This document shows, one piece after another, positions 49,769 through 59,060 of a DNA stretch of 64,000 nucleotides. Numbering within the stretch: position 1 is the stretch's first letter; every line of letters begins with the position of its first letter. The DNA is from Clostridium sp. HBUAS56010 (GTDB taxonomy: Bacteria > Bacillota > Clostridia > Lachnospirales > Lachnospiraceae), in assembly GCF_007115105.1 (NCBI RefSeq), contig NZ_SULJ01000012.1, positions 1 to 64,000 on the forward strand, read 5' to 3'. Under the pieces are notes generated by a model, which saw only the letters and a program-made list of their open reading frames with translations, made no database searches and was not told the origin of the DNA. The position numbers and the translations under genes were made by a program.

Positions 49769-50548
49769 TTAACAGTCTTCTGTAATGGCTTTTTTCATTT
49801 CTGTTACAAAGCTGCAGATAGGACCAATGCAGTCGCTGCCATATTGAGCTGCCAGTTTTACAATGGCACTGCCCACAATCACACCGTCTGCCGACTGACT
49901 GATTTCCCTTGCCTGCTCTGGCGTAGAAATGCCAAATCCAACGGCACAGGGAATATCCTGCTCCTCTTTTACAAGGGCAATCATTTCTTTCATATTGGTT
50001 TTGATTTCACTTCTTACTCCGGTCACACCCATGGATGATACACAGTATACAAACCCTTGGGAATCTTTTGCAATGGTTCGTATCCGCTCTTTGGAGGTAG
50101 GAGCAATCAGGGAGATCAGATCAAGGTTGAATTCCTGACAAAAGGGCAGCAGTTCCTCTTTTTCTTCGTAAGGCAGATCCGGCACAATCAGTGCATCAAT
50201 TCCGCATTCTGCGGCTTTTTTAATGAAGCGCCGGCTTCCATATACAAAGACAGGATTTAAATAGGTCATAAACGCCAGGGGAACACTGGTTTTTGTCCGG
50301 ATGCGTTTAACGGATTCAAATAATTTATCCGTGGTAGTACCTGCGAAAAGAGCACGCTGATCCGCTTCCTGGATAACGATTCCCTCTGCCACAGGATCAG
50401 AAAATGGAATCCCGATTTCGATTAAATCTGCGCCTGCTTCTGCCATGGCAGGAATCAGTTCTTCGGTGATGGAGAGACTGGGGTCTCCTGCAGTGATAAA
50501 TGGAATAAATGCTTTTCCCTTTGAAAATGCTTCCGATACTCTACTCAT
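49769..50548 (-). CDS. trpA: Tryptophan synthase alpha chain
   Basis: The protein is 259 residues from ATG 50548 and overlaps the end of trpB by eight bases (ATGAGTAG); the open frame further upstream only reads trpB out of phase. It cleaves indole-3-glycerol phosphate. Catalytic Glu lies in [12 protein letters not shown]. The second acid, Asp60 in E. coli (LADGP), is replaced by Glu in VAEGIVIQ. I recall this replacement as common in Firmicutes. Phosphate-binding GFGIST and GVIVGSAIV are intact. Confidence 0.95.
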   Translation of the reverse strand: MSRVSEAFSKGKAFIPFITAGDPSLSITEELIPAMAEAGADLIEIGIPFSDPVAEGIVIQEADQRALFAGTTTDKLFESVKRIRTKTSVPLAFMTYLNPVFVYGSRRFIKKAAECGIDALIVPDLPYEEKEELLPFCQEFNLDLISLIAPTSKERIRTIAKDSQGFVYCVSSMGVTGVRSEIKTNMKEMIALVKEEQDIPCAVGFGISTPEQAREISQSADGVIVGSAIVKLAAQYGSDCIGPICSFVTEMKKAITEDC

Positions 50549-51725
50549 AGATTTCAACCCCCTTATAACGGGCAATGGAAGCCACATCTTTATCGCCCCG
50601 CCCTGATAAATTAATAACAATAATCTGGTCTTTTCCCATGGAAGGAGCCACTTTTCTGGCATAGGCGATGGCATGTGCGCTTTCAATTGCCGGAATAATG
50701 CCCTCCATACGGGATAGATATTCAAAAGCCTCCACCGCCTCTTTGTCTGTAACCGGAACATAGGAGGCCCTGCCTGAATCAAAAAGTGCGGCGTGCTCCG
50801 GTCCGATTCCAGGATAATCAAGACCGGCGGAAATGGAGTAAACCGGTGCGATCTGTCCGTATTCATCCTGACAGAAGTAAGATTTCATACCATGGAAGAT
50901 TCCAGGGGTGCCATTGGAGATGGTGGCGGCATTTTTATCTGTATCAACGCCGTGACCGGCAGCCTCACACCCTACAAGACCCACAGACGGCTCATTTAAA
51001 AATTCATAAAAAAGCCCTATGGCATTGCTGCCTCCCCCTACGCATGCGATTAAAAGGTCGGGAAGTTTTCCTTCTTCCTTTTCTAACTGACCGCGGACTT
51101 CCCTTCCGATAATACTCTGGAAATCCCTTACAATCGTGGGAAATGGATGGGGACCCATCACAGAACCGAGAACGTAGTGGGTGTCATCTACCCGGTTGGT
51201 CCATTCCCTCATGGTTTCGTTGACTGCATCTTTTAAGGTTTTTGTTCCGCTGGTAACGGCATGAACGTTTGCACCCAGAAGTTCCATGCGGAATACGTTA
51301 AGTGCCTGACGCTTTGTATCTTCTTCTCCCATAAAAATCTCACATTCCATGCCTAAAAGTGCAGCAGCTGTGGCTGTGGCAACCCCATGCTGTCCGGCAC
51401 CGGTTTCTGCAATCACCCGGGTTTTACCCATTTTTTTGGCAAGAAGAACCTGCCCAAGAGCATTGTTAATCTTGTGGGAACCGGTGTGGTTTAAGTCCTC
51501 CCGCTTTAAATAGATTTTTGCTCCGCCCAGATCTTTTGTCATTTTGTCCGCATAAGTAAGGAGAGAGGGTCTTCCGGTATAGGTTTTATTAAGAGCGTCA
51601 AGTTCCGATAGAAAATCATCGTCCTGACTGTATTTTTTGTAGGCTATTTCTAATTCTGTAACTGCGTTCATCAGCGTTTCAGGGATAAACTGTCCGCCGT
51701 GCCGTCCAAATTTTCCTTTTGACAT
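50541..51725 (-). CDS. trpB: Tryptophan synthase beta chain
   Basis: This 394-residue PLP enzyme condenses indole with serine. PLP-lysine is in [24 protein letters not shown], the phosphate-binding GGGSNAIG and catalytic Glu in [16 protein letters not shown] are present. It starts behind AAGGAG. The first 55 bases are shared with the 3' end of trpF in another frame. Confidence 0.97.
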   Translation of the reverse strand: MSKGKFGRHGGQFIPETLMNAVTELEIAYKKYSQDDDFLSELDALNKTYTGRPSLLTYADKMTKDLGGAKIYLKREDLNHTGSHKINNALGQVLLAKKMGKTRVIAETGAGQHGVATATAAALLGMECEIFMGEEDTKRQALNVFRMELLGANVHAVTSGTKTLKDAVNETMREWTNRVDDTHYVLGSVMGPHPFPTIVRDFQSIIGREVRGQLEKEEGKLPDLLIACVGGGSNAIGLFYEFLNEPSVGLVGCEAAGHGVDTDKNAATISNGTPGIFHGMKSYFCQDEYGQIAPVYSISAGLDYPGIGPEHAALFDSGRASYVPVTDKEAVEAFEYLSRMEGIIPAIESAHAIAYARKVAPSMGKDQIIVINLSGRGDKDVASIARYKGVEIYE

Positions 51726-52354
51726 GATGTTTTACTCCTTATTAATTGAATGATGTTCCTGATTTTATCAGGATCTTTTTTGCCTTCTGTTTCCACTCCA
51801 GTGCTGATATCCAGACAAAACGCATTGGTTTTCATTGCATCATATAGATTAGACTCCTCAATCCCGCCTGCCAGAAAATAAGGCTTTTTTATGGCAGGAA
51901 TCATGGTCCAGTCAAAGGTTTTCCCGCTGCCGCCGTGGATGCCTTTGCAGTAAGTATCAAAAAGCAGAAAATCAACCGAGAGAGAATCTGCCAGATGAAA
52001 ATCTGTTTTCTCCTTTATCCGGATGGCTTTTATAATGGGAACAGAAGTTTGCATCTCCTGTTTCATGTTCCTGATATAGGTTTCATCTTCTTCTCCGTGA
52101 AGCTGTATGGCGTCGATCACATGGTCCCTGACCAGGGGAAGAATTTCTGTCACCGGACTGTTTACAAACACGCCTACGGCTGAGATTTCTGGTATCAGTG
52201 CTTTTCTCAGCAGAAAAGCTTTTGAAGGAGAAATCTGCCGTTTTCCCGGTGCAAAGACAAAACCTGCATAGTCTGGTTTGAACCTGTTTACTGCGTCTAT
52301 ATCTTCTATGGTTTTTAAGCCGCATAGTTTGATCTGTTTTTCTTTCTGCATCAT
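51671..52354 (-). CDS. trpF: Phosphoribosylanthranilate isomerase
   Basis: This 227-residue TIM-barrel enzyme carries out the Amadori rearrangement of PRA to CdRP. Catalytic Cys is in [11 protein letters not shown] and catalytic Asp in [20 protein letters not shown]; phosphate binding is at LAGGIEESN and DISTGVET. It begins on ATGATG overlapping the trpC stop. It runs 55 bases into trpB, giving a C-terminal tail of about 20 residues that is not part of the normal fold. Confidence 0.94.
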   Translation of the reverse strand: MMQKEKQIKLCGLKTIEDIDAVNRFKPDYAGFVFAPGKRQISPSKAFLLRKALIPEISAVGVFVNSPVTEILPLVRDHVIDAIQLHGEEDETYIRNMKQEMQTSVPIIKAIRIKEKTDFHLADSLSVDFLLFDTYCKGIHGGSGKTFDWTMIPAIKKPYFLAGGIEESNLYDAMKTNAFCLDISTGVETEGKKDPDKIRNIIQLIRSKTSCQKENLDGTADSLSLKR

Positions 52355-53151
52355 GTGGCAGCCCTCTGGAATGATTCAAGAAGTTCCTTTTTATTTTCTG
52401 ATTTCATCAGGCTTTCCCCGATTAAAACCCCGTTGACTCCTGCATCAGCCAGAGAGCGGATATCTTCTTTGGTTCTGATTCCGCTTTCTGCAACAAAGAT
52501 TACAGGGTCGGGAACCAGAGATCTTAGCCGGAGACAGGTATCTAAATTGACGTCAAAGTTTTTAAGATTCCGGTTATTGACTCCCACAATTCTTGCCCCT
52601 GCCATGAGAGCAGAGTGGATTTCCCTTTCATCGTGGGCTTCTGTCAGTGCACTTAAGCCCAGGCTGTCACAGATGGTTAAATACTCTTTTAAGGTACTGG
52701 TATCCAAAAGGGAGCAGATCAGAAGAACTGCCGATGCTCCAAGAACCTTTGCCTCATAGATCTGGTATGGGTCCACCGTAAAATCTTTTCTTAAAAGCGG
52801 GAGAGAGACGGACTTTCTGATCTCTGAAAGATATTCGTTTTCCCCCAGAAAATAGTCTGGTTCTGTAAGGACGGAGATGGCATCTGCTCCTGCCTTTTCG
52901 TATTCTTTTACAATTTCCACATAGGGAAAGTCCTCTGCAATGATTCCCTTGGAAGGAGAGGCACGTTTGACCTCGCAGAGAAAGGACATGGACTTTTTTT
53001 TAAGTGCCTGTTCAAACACTCTGCCATCAGGGCTGTCTTTTTCGGCATCCAATGCAGCCAGGGCAAGTTTTCGCATCTGATCCATAGGGATTTTTTCTTT
53101 TGCCGCCTCAGCCCTTTTTTTAGAGCCGGCAGCCAGAGTATCTAAAATCAT
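52351..53151 (-). CDS. trpC: Indole-3-glycerol phosphate synthase
   Basis: This 266-residue TIM-barrel enzyme closes the indole ring. Catalytic Lys and Glu appear in FLCEVKRASPSKG and later VAESGI, with LLRKDFTVDPYQIYEA and NNRNLKNFDVNL. ATG 53151 overlaps the trpD stop by four bases. Confidence 0.97.
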   Translation of the reverse strand: MILDTLAAGSKKRAEAAKEKIPMDQMRKLALAALDAEKDSPDGRVFEQALKKKSMSFLCEVKRASPSKGIIAEDFPYVEIVKEYEKAGADAISVLTEPDYFLGENEYLSEIRKSVSLPLLRKDFTVDPYQIYEAKVLGASAVLLICSLLDTSTLKEYLTICDSLGLSALTEAHDEREIHSALMAGARIVGVNNRNLKNFDVNLDTCLRLRSLVPDPVIFVAESGIRTKEDIRSLADAGVNGVLIGESLMKSENKKELLESFQRAAT

Positions 53152-54167
53152 TGGTACACCTCCTTAGAAGCCTGGATAAATTCTTCCAGTTTTTCGTATG
53201 CTTTCCCGGAATCAATCAAGCGTGCAGCAGTGTCCATGCATTGGGAAATGGTACAGTCATCGGTTCCAAGATACAGACTCAGAGCAGAATTCAGCAGAAC
53301 AATTTCTCTTTTTGGACCTTTTAAAGTTCCCTTTAAAATTGCTCTTGTTATCTCTGCATTGTCAGAGGGAGTCCCCCCTTTCAGCTCTTCAAGAGAGGAA
53401 GAAGTAAGACCAAACTGTTCCGGTGTGATTTTGTAATGGGTCAACGCTCCAAAACGGATTTCACACACATGAGTGGGACCGGTAACGGTGGCTTCATCAA
53501 GTCCGTCTTCTCCGCAAACCACCAGTCCACGGTTCACGCCAAGGTTGCTTAGCACCTGGGCAAGAGGTTTCACCAGCTTTTCGTCGTAGACTCCAAGAAG
53601 CTGCATGGTGGCACCGGCAGGATTGGAGAGCGGTCCCAGAATATTAAAAATGGTCCGCACGCCCAGTTCTTTTCTAACCGGACCGGCATATTTCATGGAG
53701 GAGTGGTAGGTCTGTGCAAAGAGAAAACACATTCCTGTGTTCTTTAGCAGAAGTTTGGATTGTTCTGCTGTCAGGTCTAAATTCACTCCAAGGTGCTCCA
53801 AAACATCGGCAGCTCCGCTTTTGCTGGATACACTGCGGTTGCCATGTTTGGCTACCGGAACTCCTCCGGCAGCCACCACAAATGCACTGGTGGTGGAGAT
53901 GTTAAAGGTTCCCGCTTCATCTCCCCCGGTTCCTACAATGTCTATGACCGGAAAATCCGGTTCCAGACGAAGGGATTTTTCCCTCATGACAGTGGCGCAG
54001 GCTGTGATTTCATCAATGGTTTCCCCTTTCATCCGGAGACCTGTGAGAAAAGCGGCGATCTGGGCGGGTGTTGTCTCTCCGCTCATAATCTCGTTCATAA
54101 CCTCTTTGGCGGCATCAAAGCTTAAATCCTGACCTGTTATTACCTCATGAATTGCTTTCTGGATCAT
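53148..54167 (-). CDS. trpD: Anthranilate phosphoribosyltransferase
   Basis: This 339-residue enzyme attaches the phosphoribosyl group of PRPP to anthranilate. The PRPP-binding GTGGDEAGTFNIST, KHGNRSVSSKSGAADVLE and the magnesium-binding GEDGLDEAT are clear. It is not fused to trpG, which is a separate gene overlapping it by 23 bases. Confidence 0.97.
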   Translation of the reverse strand: MIQKAIHEVITGQDLSFDAAKEVMNEIMSGETTPAQIAAFLTGLRMKGETIDEITACATVMREKSLRLEPDFPVIDIVGTGGDEAGTFNISTTSAFVVAAGGVPVAKHGNRSVSSKSGAADVLEHLGVNLDLTAEQSKLLLKNTGMCFLFAQTYHSSMKYAGPVRKELGVRTIFNILGPLSNPAGATMQLLGVYDEKLVKPLAQVLSNLGVNRGLVVCGEDGLDEATVTGPTHVCEIRFGALTHYKITPEQFGLTSSSLEELKGGTPSDNAEITRAILKGTLKGPKREIVLLNSALSLYLGTDDCTISQCMDTAARLIDSGKAYEKLEEFIQASKEVYQ

Positions 54168-54759
54168 GGTTTTTTGCTCCTTTCCTTGCTTTCCCTATGG
54201 ATAAAAAATTTCTTAGAATGGTTTTGCCATCTGGTGTAAGAATGGATTCCGGGTGAAACTGAAGCCCATAAACCGGATAATCCTGGTGCTTTACTGCCAT
54301 AATTTCTCCCTGGTCGTCGGTGGCAATCACAGAGAGAGAAGAGGGAAGAGATTCCCTTTGGGCAATGAGAGAGTGATACCTTGCAGCCGGAATCTGTGCG
54401 GACAGACCGAAAAAGAGAGGATCTGTCCGGGAAACCGTAAGAATACTTTGCTTTCCGTGCATCAGCTTTCTGGCAGGTGTTATGGCAGCACCAGACACCT
54501 CACAGATAGCCTGATGCCCCAGACACACACCAAGTATGGGAATTTTCCCGGTAAATGTCCGGATTGCTTCTTCACAGATTCCGGCATCTTTTGGATAGCC
54601 GGGACCAGGGGAGAGGATCAGATAATCGGGAGAAAACTCTTTGATTTCCCCGATGGTTTTCTCGTTGTTACGGATTACTTTAATCCGTGAGTCCAGCCCG
54701 CCAAGCATCTGAACCAGGTTGTAGGTAAAACTGTCATAATTATCAATCATCAGAATCAT
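54145..54759 (-). CDS. trpG: Anthranilate synthase component II (glutamine amidotransferase)
   Basis: This 204-residue class I amidotransferase supplies ammonia to TrpE. Nucleophile Cys is in GVCLGHQAI and the His-Glu pair in YGLQFHPESILTPDG; MIDNYDSFTYNLVQ begins the protein. The gene overlaps the trpE end by four bases. It could also serve PabB, but the operon makes tryptophan the main role. Confidence 0.96.
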   Translation of the reverse strand: MILMIDNYDSFTYNLVQMLGGLDSRIKVIRNNEKTIGEIKEFSPDYLILSPGPGYPKDAGICEEAIRTFTGKIPILGVCLGHQAICEVSGAAITPARKLMHGKQSILTVSRTDPLFFGLSAQIPAARYHSLIAQRESLPSSLSVIATDDQGEIMAVKHQDYPVYGLQFHPESILTPDGKTILRNFLSIGKARKGAKNHDPESNS

Positions 54760-56231
54760 AAGCTGTTTACCTCCGCCGCTTTCTGTAAGGCATAAATCAC
54801 CGCTTCTGCTTTATGTCCGGATTCCTCATATTCCAGTGTTGGAATACTGTCTGCAACAATTCCGCTTCCTGCCTGCACAGTTACAATTCCATCTTTTTTT
54901 GCTGCCATCCGAATGGCAATGCAGGTATCCATATTTCCCGTAAAATCCACATACCCAAGGGCACCTCCGTAGACCCCTCTGGGAACGGATTCCAGTTCGT
55001 CAATAATCTGACAGGCGCGAATCTTTGGAGCACCGGATAAGGTTCCGGCAGGAAGAACAGATTCAATGGCAGAAAATGCGTCGCAGTCTTTTTTGATGAC
55101 AGCCTCCACCTGGGAACAGATGTGCATGATCTTGGAATAGCGGTGGATGATTTTGTATCCGGTTACCTCTACGGTGGAGAATTCAGCAATCTTTCCAAGG
55201 TCATTCCGCCCAAGATCTACCAGCATGTTATGTTCTGCCAGTTCTTTTTCATCTGCCAGCAGTTCTTTTTCAAGCCTTTTATCTTCCTCCTCATCAGCAC
55301 CCCTTGGTCTGGAACCGGCAACAGGAAACGTAGTAAGGCGCCCGTCTTTTAGCCGGACAAGAGTTTCCGGGGAAGTGCTCATAATCTCCATATCCCCGGT
55401 GCAGAGATAGACCATATAGGGGGAAGGATTGGTGGTTCTTAATACCCGGTAGGCATCGAACAGGCTGTCAGAATATTCACTGGTAAATTGTCTGGAGAGA
55501 ACTGTCTGGAAAATATCTCCGTTAACAATATACTTTTTTGCCTGTTCCACCATAAGGCAGTAGTCCTCTTTCGTCACATTGCAGTGAAAGCTGGGAGAGC
55601 AGGAAGAGGCGGGCTGCTTTTTAACCGTTGTTTCCCGAATGATTTCTGTCAGTTGTTCTATTTTTTTACAGGCATTTTTGTATGCTTCTTCCACATGCTC
55701 TGTCTTCATGTTTACCACAAGACTTATTTTTTCTGTCAGATGGTCATAGGCAATCACCGTATCAAAAAGCATAAGGTCAAAATCATTGCAGTTTCCTTCC
55801 TTGATGGAGAGAATTGGTTCTGCATAGCCGATCATGCGGTAGGAAAAATATCCTACAAAACCTCCAGTAAAGGGAGGAAGACCGTTGATTTTTGGTGACC
55901 GATACTCTTTTAGAAGATCCCTTAAAACGTCATAAGGCGTATCAGTCTCAATGTTTTTGGTTTCTTCCTTGCTGGAATAATGATGTATGGTAACTTCTTT
56001 GTTTTTGCAGGTAACCTGCATGATGGGGTCATATCCAAGAAAGGAGTAGCGGCCCCAGGTTTCTCCGCCCTCAACGCTTTCTAACAGATAAAAACGGCTG
56101 TTCCTGGCTGCTATTTTCTGCAGCAGGCTAATGGGAGTTACAGTGTCTGCAAAGATTTCCCTGCAGATCGGAATTACGGGATAGGAAGCGGCAAGCTTTT
56201 TTATTTCCCTGATGTCCGGTGTAGTATTCAT
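54756..56231 (-). CDS. trpE: Anthranilate synthase component I
   Basis: This 491-residue chorismate-using enzyme is first in the trp operon. The feedback tryptophan-binding motif LLES is in FYLLESVEGGETWGRYSF. Catalytic-domain marks are DIFQTVLSRQF, TFPVAGSRPRGADEEED, LVDLGRNDLG and GTLSGAPKIRACQIIDE. The intact LLES suggests allosteric inhibition in addition to T-box control. Confidence 0.97.
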   Translation of the reverse strand: MNTTPDIREIKKLAASYPVIPICREIFADTVTPISLLQKIAARNSRFYLLESVEGGETWGRYSFLGYDPIMQVTCKNKEVTIHHYSSKEETKNIETDTPYDVLRDLLKEYRSPKINGLPPFTGGFVGYFSYRMIGYAEPILSIKEGNCNDFDLMLFDTVIAYDHLTEKISLVVNMKTEHVEEAYKNACKKIEQLTEIIRETTVKKQPASSCSPSFHCNVTKEDYCLMVEQAKKYIVNGDIFQTVLSRQFTSEYSDSLFDAYRVLRTTNPSPYMVYLCTGDMEIMSTSPETLVRLKDGRLTTFPVAGSRPRGADEEEDKRLEKELLADEKELAEHNMLVDLGRNDLGKIAEFSTVEVTGYKIIHRYSKIMHICSQVEAVIKKDCDAFSAIESVLPAGTLSGAPKIRACQIIDELESVPRGVYGGALGYVDFTGNMDTCIAIRMAAKKDGIVTVQAGSGIVADSIPTLEYEESGHKAEAVIYALQKAAEVNSL

Positions 56232-56257
56232 GGTTTCCTTACTCCTTTCTTATACAA

Positions 56258-56555
56258 TAAAAAAAGCTCCCGTCCCTCCTCCATATGATTATGGATAAGA
56301 GGGACGGAAGCTTATGATCTGATTTCCGCGGTACCACCCTGATTGGAGAAGATAGACTTCTCCCGCCTTTCAGCACACCAACATGTGCCTCCCCTTGATA
56401 ACGGATAGGAAACCCGTCAGCATCTACTCCCGGAATATTCCGGTTTCAAGCCGCCCTCGCAGGTCCATTCAGATCGGACACCAACGCTTCCTCTCACCAA
56501 CCGGAAGCTCTCTGTGCATGATGAAGTGATCTTACTTACTCCTGCTCAACAGTTT
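56258..56555 (-). promoter_or_regulatory. T-box leader of the trp operon (tRNA-Trp sensing)
   Basis: On the minus strand the T-box AGGGTGGTACCGCGG (56326-56340) is an exact match. Upstream the stem I start AGAGAGC, a long multi-stem region and GAATGGACC are seen. TGG at 56465-56467 is the likely specifier codon, which fits the tryptophan genes downstream. Uncharged tRNA-Trp would stabilise the antiterminator and allow trpEGDCFBA transcription. Confidence 0.92.
56260..56312 (-). terminator. Terminator of the trp T-box leader
   Basis: On the minus strand AAGCTTCCGTCCCTC pairs with GAGGGACGGGAGCTT and is followed by seven T. The 5' strand lies just after the T-box so it competes with the antiterminator. 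Confidence 0.92.
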
Positions 56556-56709
56556 ATTATTTTGCTTTGCTACAGTATATGAGATGGAAATACAAATGTC
56601 AACATTTATTTTTTTAAAATGATTTTGTTGTCATTGACATGATTTTAAGAATGGTGCTAGAATGATGCTGATTGGTTTTGATTTCTAACAGAAAACAGGA
56701 GGATGTTTC

Positions 56710-57504
56710 ATGGCAAAGATCGGTATTATAGGAATTGGAAATATGGGGCTGGCAATATTAAAAGGGCTTCTTCATGTATATGACAAAGAAGATCTTATGT
56801 TCACAGATGTCAATAAGGACCGGTGCACGCAGATCACAGAAGAACTGGGAGTTTTGCACGCAGATCATAACGGCCAGCTTGCAGGGAATGCGAAGTATAT
56901 TGTACTGGCTGTAAAGCCCCAGTATTTTACTCCGGTTCTCGCAGATATACGCAATGCTGTATCGGAAAAAAATGTGATTATTTCCATTGCTCCTGGCATT
57001 ACCACCACCCAGTTGAAGGAAAAGCTGGGAGATGAAAAAAGGGTTGTCCGTGCCATGCCAAACACTCCTGCACTTTTGGGCGAAGGGATGACTGGAGTCT
57101 GCTACGAAAAAGGTGTATTTTCCGACGAAGAGCAGAATGCAATTAAGAATATCTTCAGCTCTTTAGGAAAGATGAGAATTGTAGAAGAACGGCTGATGAA
57201 TGCAGTGGTCTGTGTCAGCGGAAGTTCTCCTGCTTATGTGTACATGTTTATTGAAGCTCTGGCAGACAGTGCTGTAAAGTACGGACTTCCGAGAGATGCT
57301 GCCTATGAAATGGCTGCACAGACGGTTCTTGGCAGTGCGAAGATGGTCTTAGAGACAGGGGAGCACCCGGGAGCATTAAAGGACAAGGTCTGTTCTCCGG
57401 GAGGAACCACCATTGCAGGCGTTTCCGCACTGGAAGAGCATGGACTGCGTAATGCGGTGATAAAAGCGACGGATGCCTGCTTTAAAAAATGCACAGAATT
57501 TTAA
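56710..57504 (+). CDS. proC: Pyrroline-5-carboxylate reductase
   Basis: This 264-residue enzyme reduces pyrroline-5-carboxylate to proline with NAD(P)H. The Rossmann motif is IGIIGIGNMGLAI; the family signature near the C-terminus includes VCSPGGTTIAGVSALEEHGLR, and VSGSSPAYVYMFIEAL forms the dimer region. It starts behind ACAGGAGG. Confidence 0.96.
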   Translation: MAKIGIIGIGNMGLAILKGLLHVYDKEDLMFTDVNKDRCTQITEELGVLHADHNGQLAGNAKYIVLAVKPQYFTPVLADIRNAVSEKNVIISIAPGITTTQLKEKLGDEKRVVRAMPNTPALLGEGMTGVCYEKGVFSDEEQNAIKNIFSSLGKMRIVEERLMNAVVCVSGSSPAYVYMFIEALADSAVKYGLPRDAAYEMAAQTVLGSAKMVLETGEHPGALKDKVCSPGGTTIAGVSALEEHGLRNAVIKATDACFKKCTEF

Positions 57505-57518
57505 CAGGGAGGGATCAC

Positions 57519-58067
57519 ATGGAACAGCCGCCGGTAAAACGTATAAAACGGGAATTGAAATACCAGGGAAGTATATTAAAGATTTATCAGGACACGGTCC
57601 TTGTAAGCGGTCATGAGGCACATTGGGACTTCATTCATCACATGGGAGCAGCGGCAGTGGTTCCTGTCACAAAAGAGGGAAAGATTTTAATGGTACGGCA
57701 GTACCGCAATGCATTGGACCGCTATACCCTGGAAGTTCCTGCGGGAGCACTTGACAGCCCGGAAGAAGCCAAAATAGACTGTGCGCACAGGGAGTTGGAA
57801 GAAGAAACAGGATTTAAGACCCGGAAAGAAAATCTGGAATATTTAATCAGCGTGAACACCACGGTTGCATTTTGCGATGAAGCCATTGATATCTTTGTAG
57901 CAAGAGATTTAGAAGAGTCAAAACAGGATCTTGATGAAGATGAGTACATTGAGGTAGAAGCCTGGACGGTAAAAGATCTGGAGGAAAAGATCTTTAAAGG
58001 AGAGATTACTGACGGAAAGACCATTGCAGCCATCCTTGCTTATGCCCGTAAATATCAGGTGAAATAA
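57519..58067 (+). CDS. ADP-ribose pyrophosphatase (Nudix hydrolase)
   Basis: The protein is 182 residues from ATG 57519, which has GGGAGGG seven bases upstream; the frame from 57489 overlaps proC and is not supported. The Nudix box GALDSPEEAKIDCAHREL plus EEETGF is complete, with the KRELKYQGSILKIYQDTV and MVRQYRNALDRYTLEVPAG features of the ADP-ribose/NudF branch. It should clear free ADP-ribose. It sits 14 bases after proC and is probably co-transcribed with it. Confidence 0.92.
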   Translation: MEQPPVKRIKRELKYQGSILKIYQDTVLVSGHEAHWDFIHHMGAAAVVPVTKEGKILMVRQYRNALDRYTLEVPAGALDSPEEAKIDCAHRELEEETGFKTRKENLEYLISVNTTVAFCDEAIDIFVARDLEESKQDLDEDEYIEVEAWTVKDLEEKIFKGEITDGKTIAAILAYARKYQVK

Positions 58068-58128
58068 CAGACCGAATAATTGTCCCCCTTAAGGCATAAA
58101 TTATCACAAGACCTATAGGGGGAATGTT

Positions 58129-58725
58129 ATGTCCAGTTTATTGTATGCACTGAAAGTGAGATTAAAAAGGAAACCAGAACCCGTTTATCTGCCCGCAAAC
58201 CGGAGCACCAGCTCCCTGGATATTTATATTTTCTGCCTGTTTGGAGGACTGGTTGTTGGAACAGTACTGGCTAATTTCTGCTATGCTTCTTTCGTGGATG
58301 AAGCCGGGTACTATCTGGGACTTTTAGACAGAAATGTGAATCTGGCAAAGGATGAAAAACTGCAGTTGTTCGGTCAGGTTTTAAGCCAGAGAATGATGGA
58401 AGTCTGGCTGGTCTGGCTGGTGGGTCTGACTGCCTGTGCAGTTCCTCTGTTTTGTGCATTTGCAGTGTTATTCGGATTTTCTATCGGGTTTGTTATGTCG
58501 GTCATAACCATTCAGAAAGGGCTTATGGGTCTGCCTGTTTTTTTTATGACTGTCATGCCTCAGTCCTTATGTTATCTGCCGATTTTTGCAGTATTGCTCT
58601 TCTGGGGAAGCCAGAAAGGAAAAAAATTCAGGATTCCTGCATTTTTCATGCTCCTGGTTCTGACTGCAGCAGGCAGTGCACTGGAGGCATGGATCAATCC
58701 TGTTTTTTTGAAATTTGTCCTGTAA
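58129..58725 (+). CDS. spoIIM: Stage II sporulation protein M
   Basis: This 198-residue membrane protein has about five spans, a basic N-terminus (KVRLKRKPEPVYL) and the SpoIIM/DUF95 features LFGFSIGFVMSVITIQKGLMGL and PQSLCYLPIF. SpoIIM is part of the DMP complex (SpoIID, M, P) that drives peptidoglycan remodelling during engulfment. The order spoIIM then xerD is common in spore formers. ATG 58129 follows GGGGGAA. Confidence 0.85.
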   Translation: MSSLLYALKVRLKRKPEPVYLPANRSTSSLDIYIFCLFGGLVVGTVLANFCYASFVDEAGYYLGLLDRNVNLAKDEKLQLFGQVLSQRMMEVWLVWLVGLTACAVPLFCAFAVLFGFSIGFVMSVITIQKGLMGLPVFFMTVMPQSLCYLPIFAVLLFWGSQKGKKFRIPAFFMLLVLTAAGSALEAWINPVFLKFVL

Positions 58726-58970
58726 TATGCTCCAAATTCAGTTGGCGTAGCCCAATACGCTGCCTTCCTCTGGAACAAATCTCTCACGAAGTGTAACCCG
58801 CATCTTGAAACAGGCAGTTTTCAGACACGCCCTGGAAAAAACGGAAAAAAATACAGAAAAATATAAAGAAAAAAATCACCATATCTTGCGAACAATACCC
58901 CGGTTTTCCCACATCTTGTATATGTTATGTTAATTTACCTGAAAATGCCTGTCAAGTGGGAAAAATGTGT
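58726..58970. other. Intergenic region between spoIIM and xerD
   Basis: There is no gene. A short hairpin (GGCGTA, TACGCTGCC) lies near 58744-58764. An A-rich stretch follows at 58827-58880. Nothing else is recognisable up to the xerD promoter. Confidence 0.5.
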
Positions 58971-58999
58971 TTGATTTTATCGAAAATAGTCTATATAAT
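58971..58999 (+). promoter_or_regulatory. xerD promoter
   Basis: TTGATT and TATAAT are separated by 17 bases, about 60 bases before the xerD ATG. Confidence 0.75.
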
Positions 59000-59060
59000 G
59001 GTAGAATGAAGCCTTATTTTAAGGCATTTTTGAAACCGAACGGTTAGGGGACATATAGAA

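Noticed and set aside
50549-50866. N-terminal extension of TrpA
   Set aside because: It lies inside trpB in a different frame and does not resemble TrpA, which starts at MSRVSEAF.
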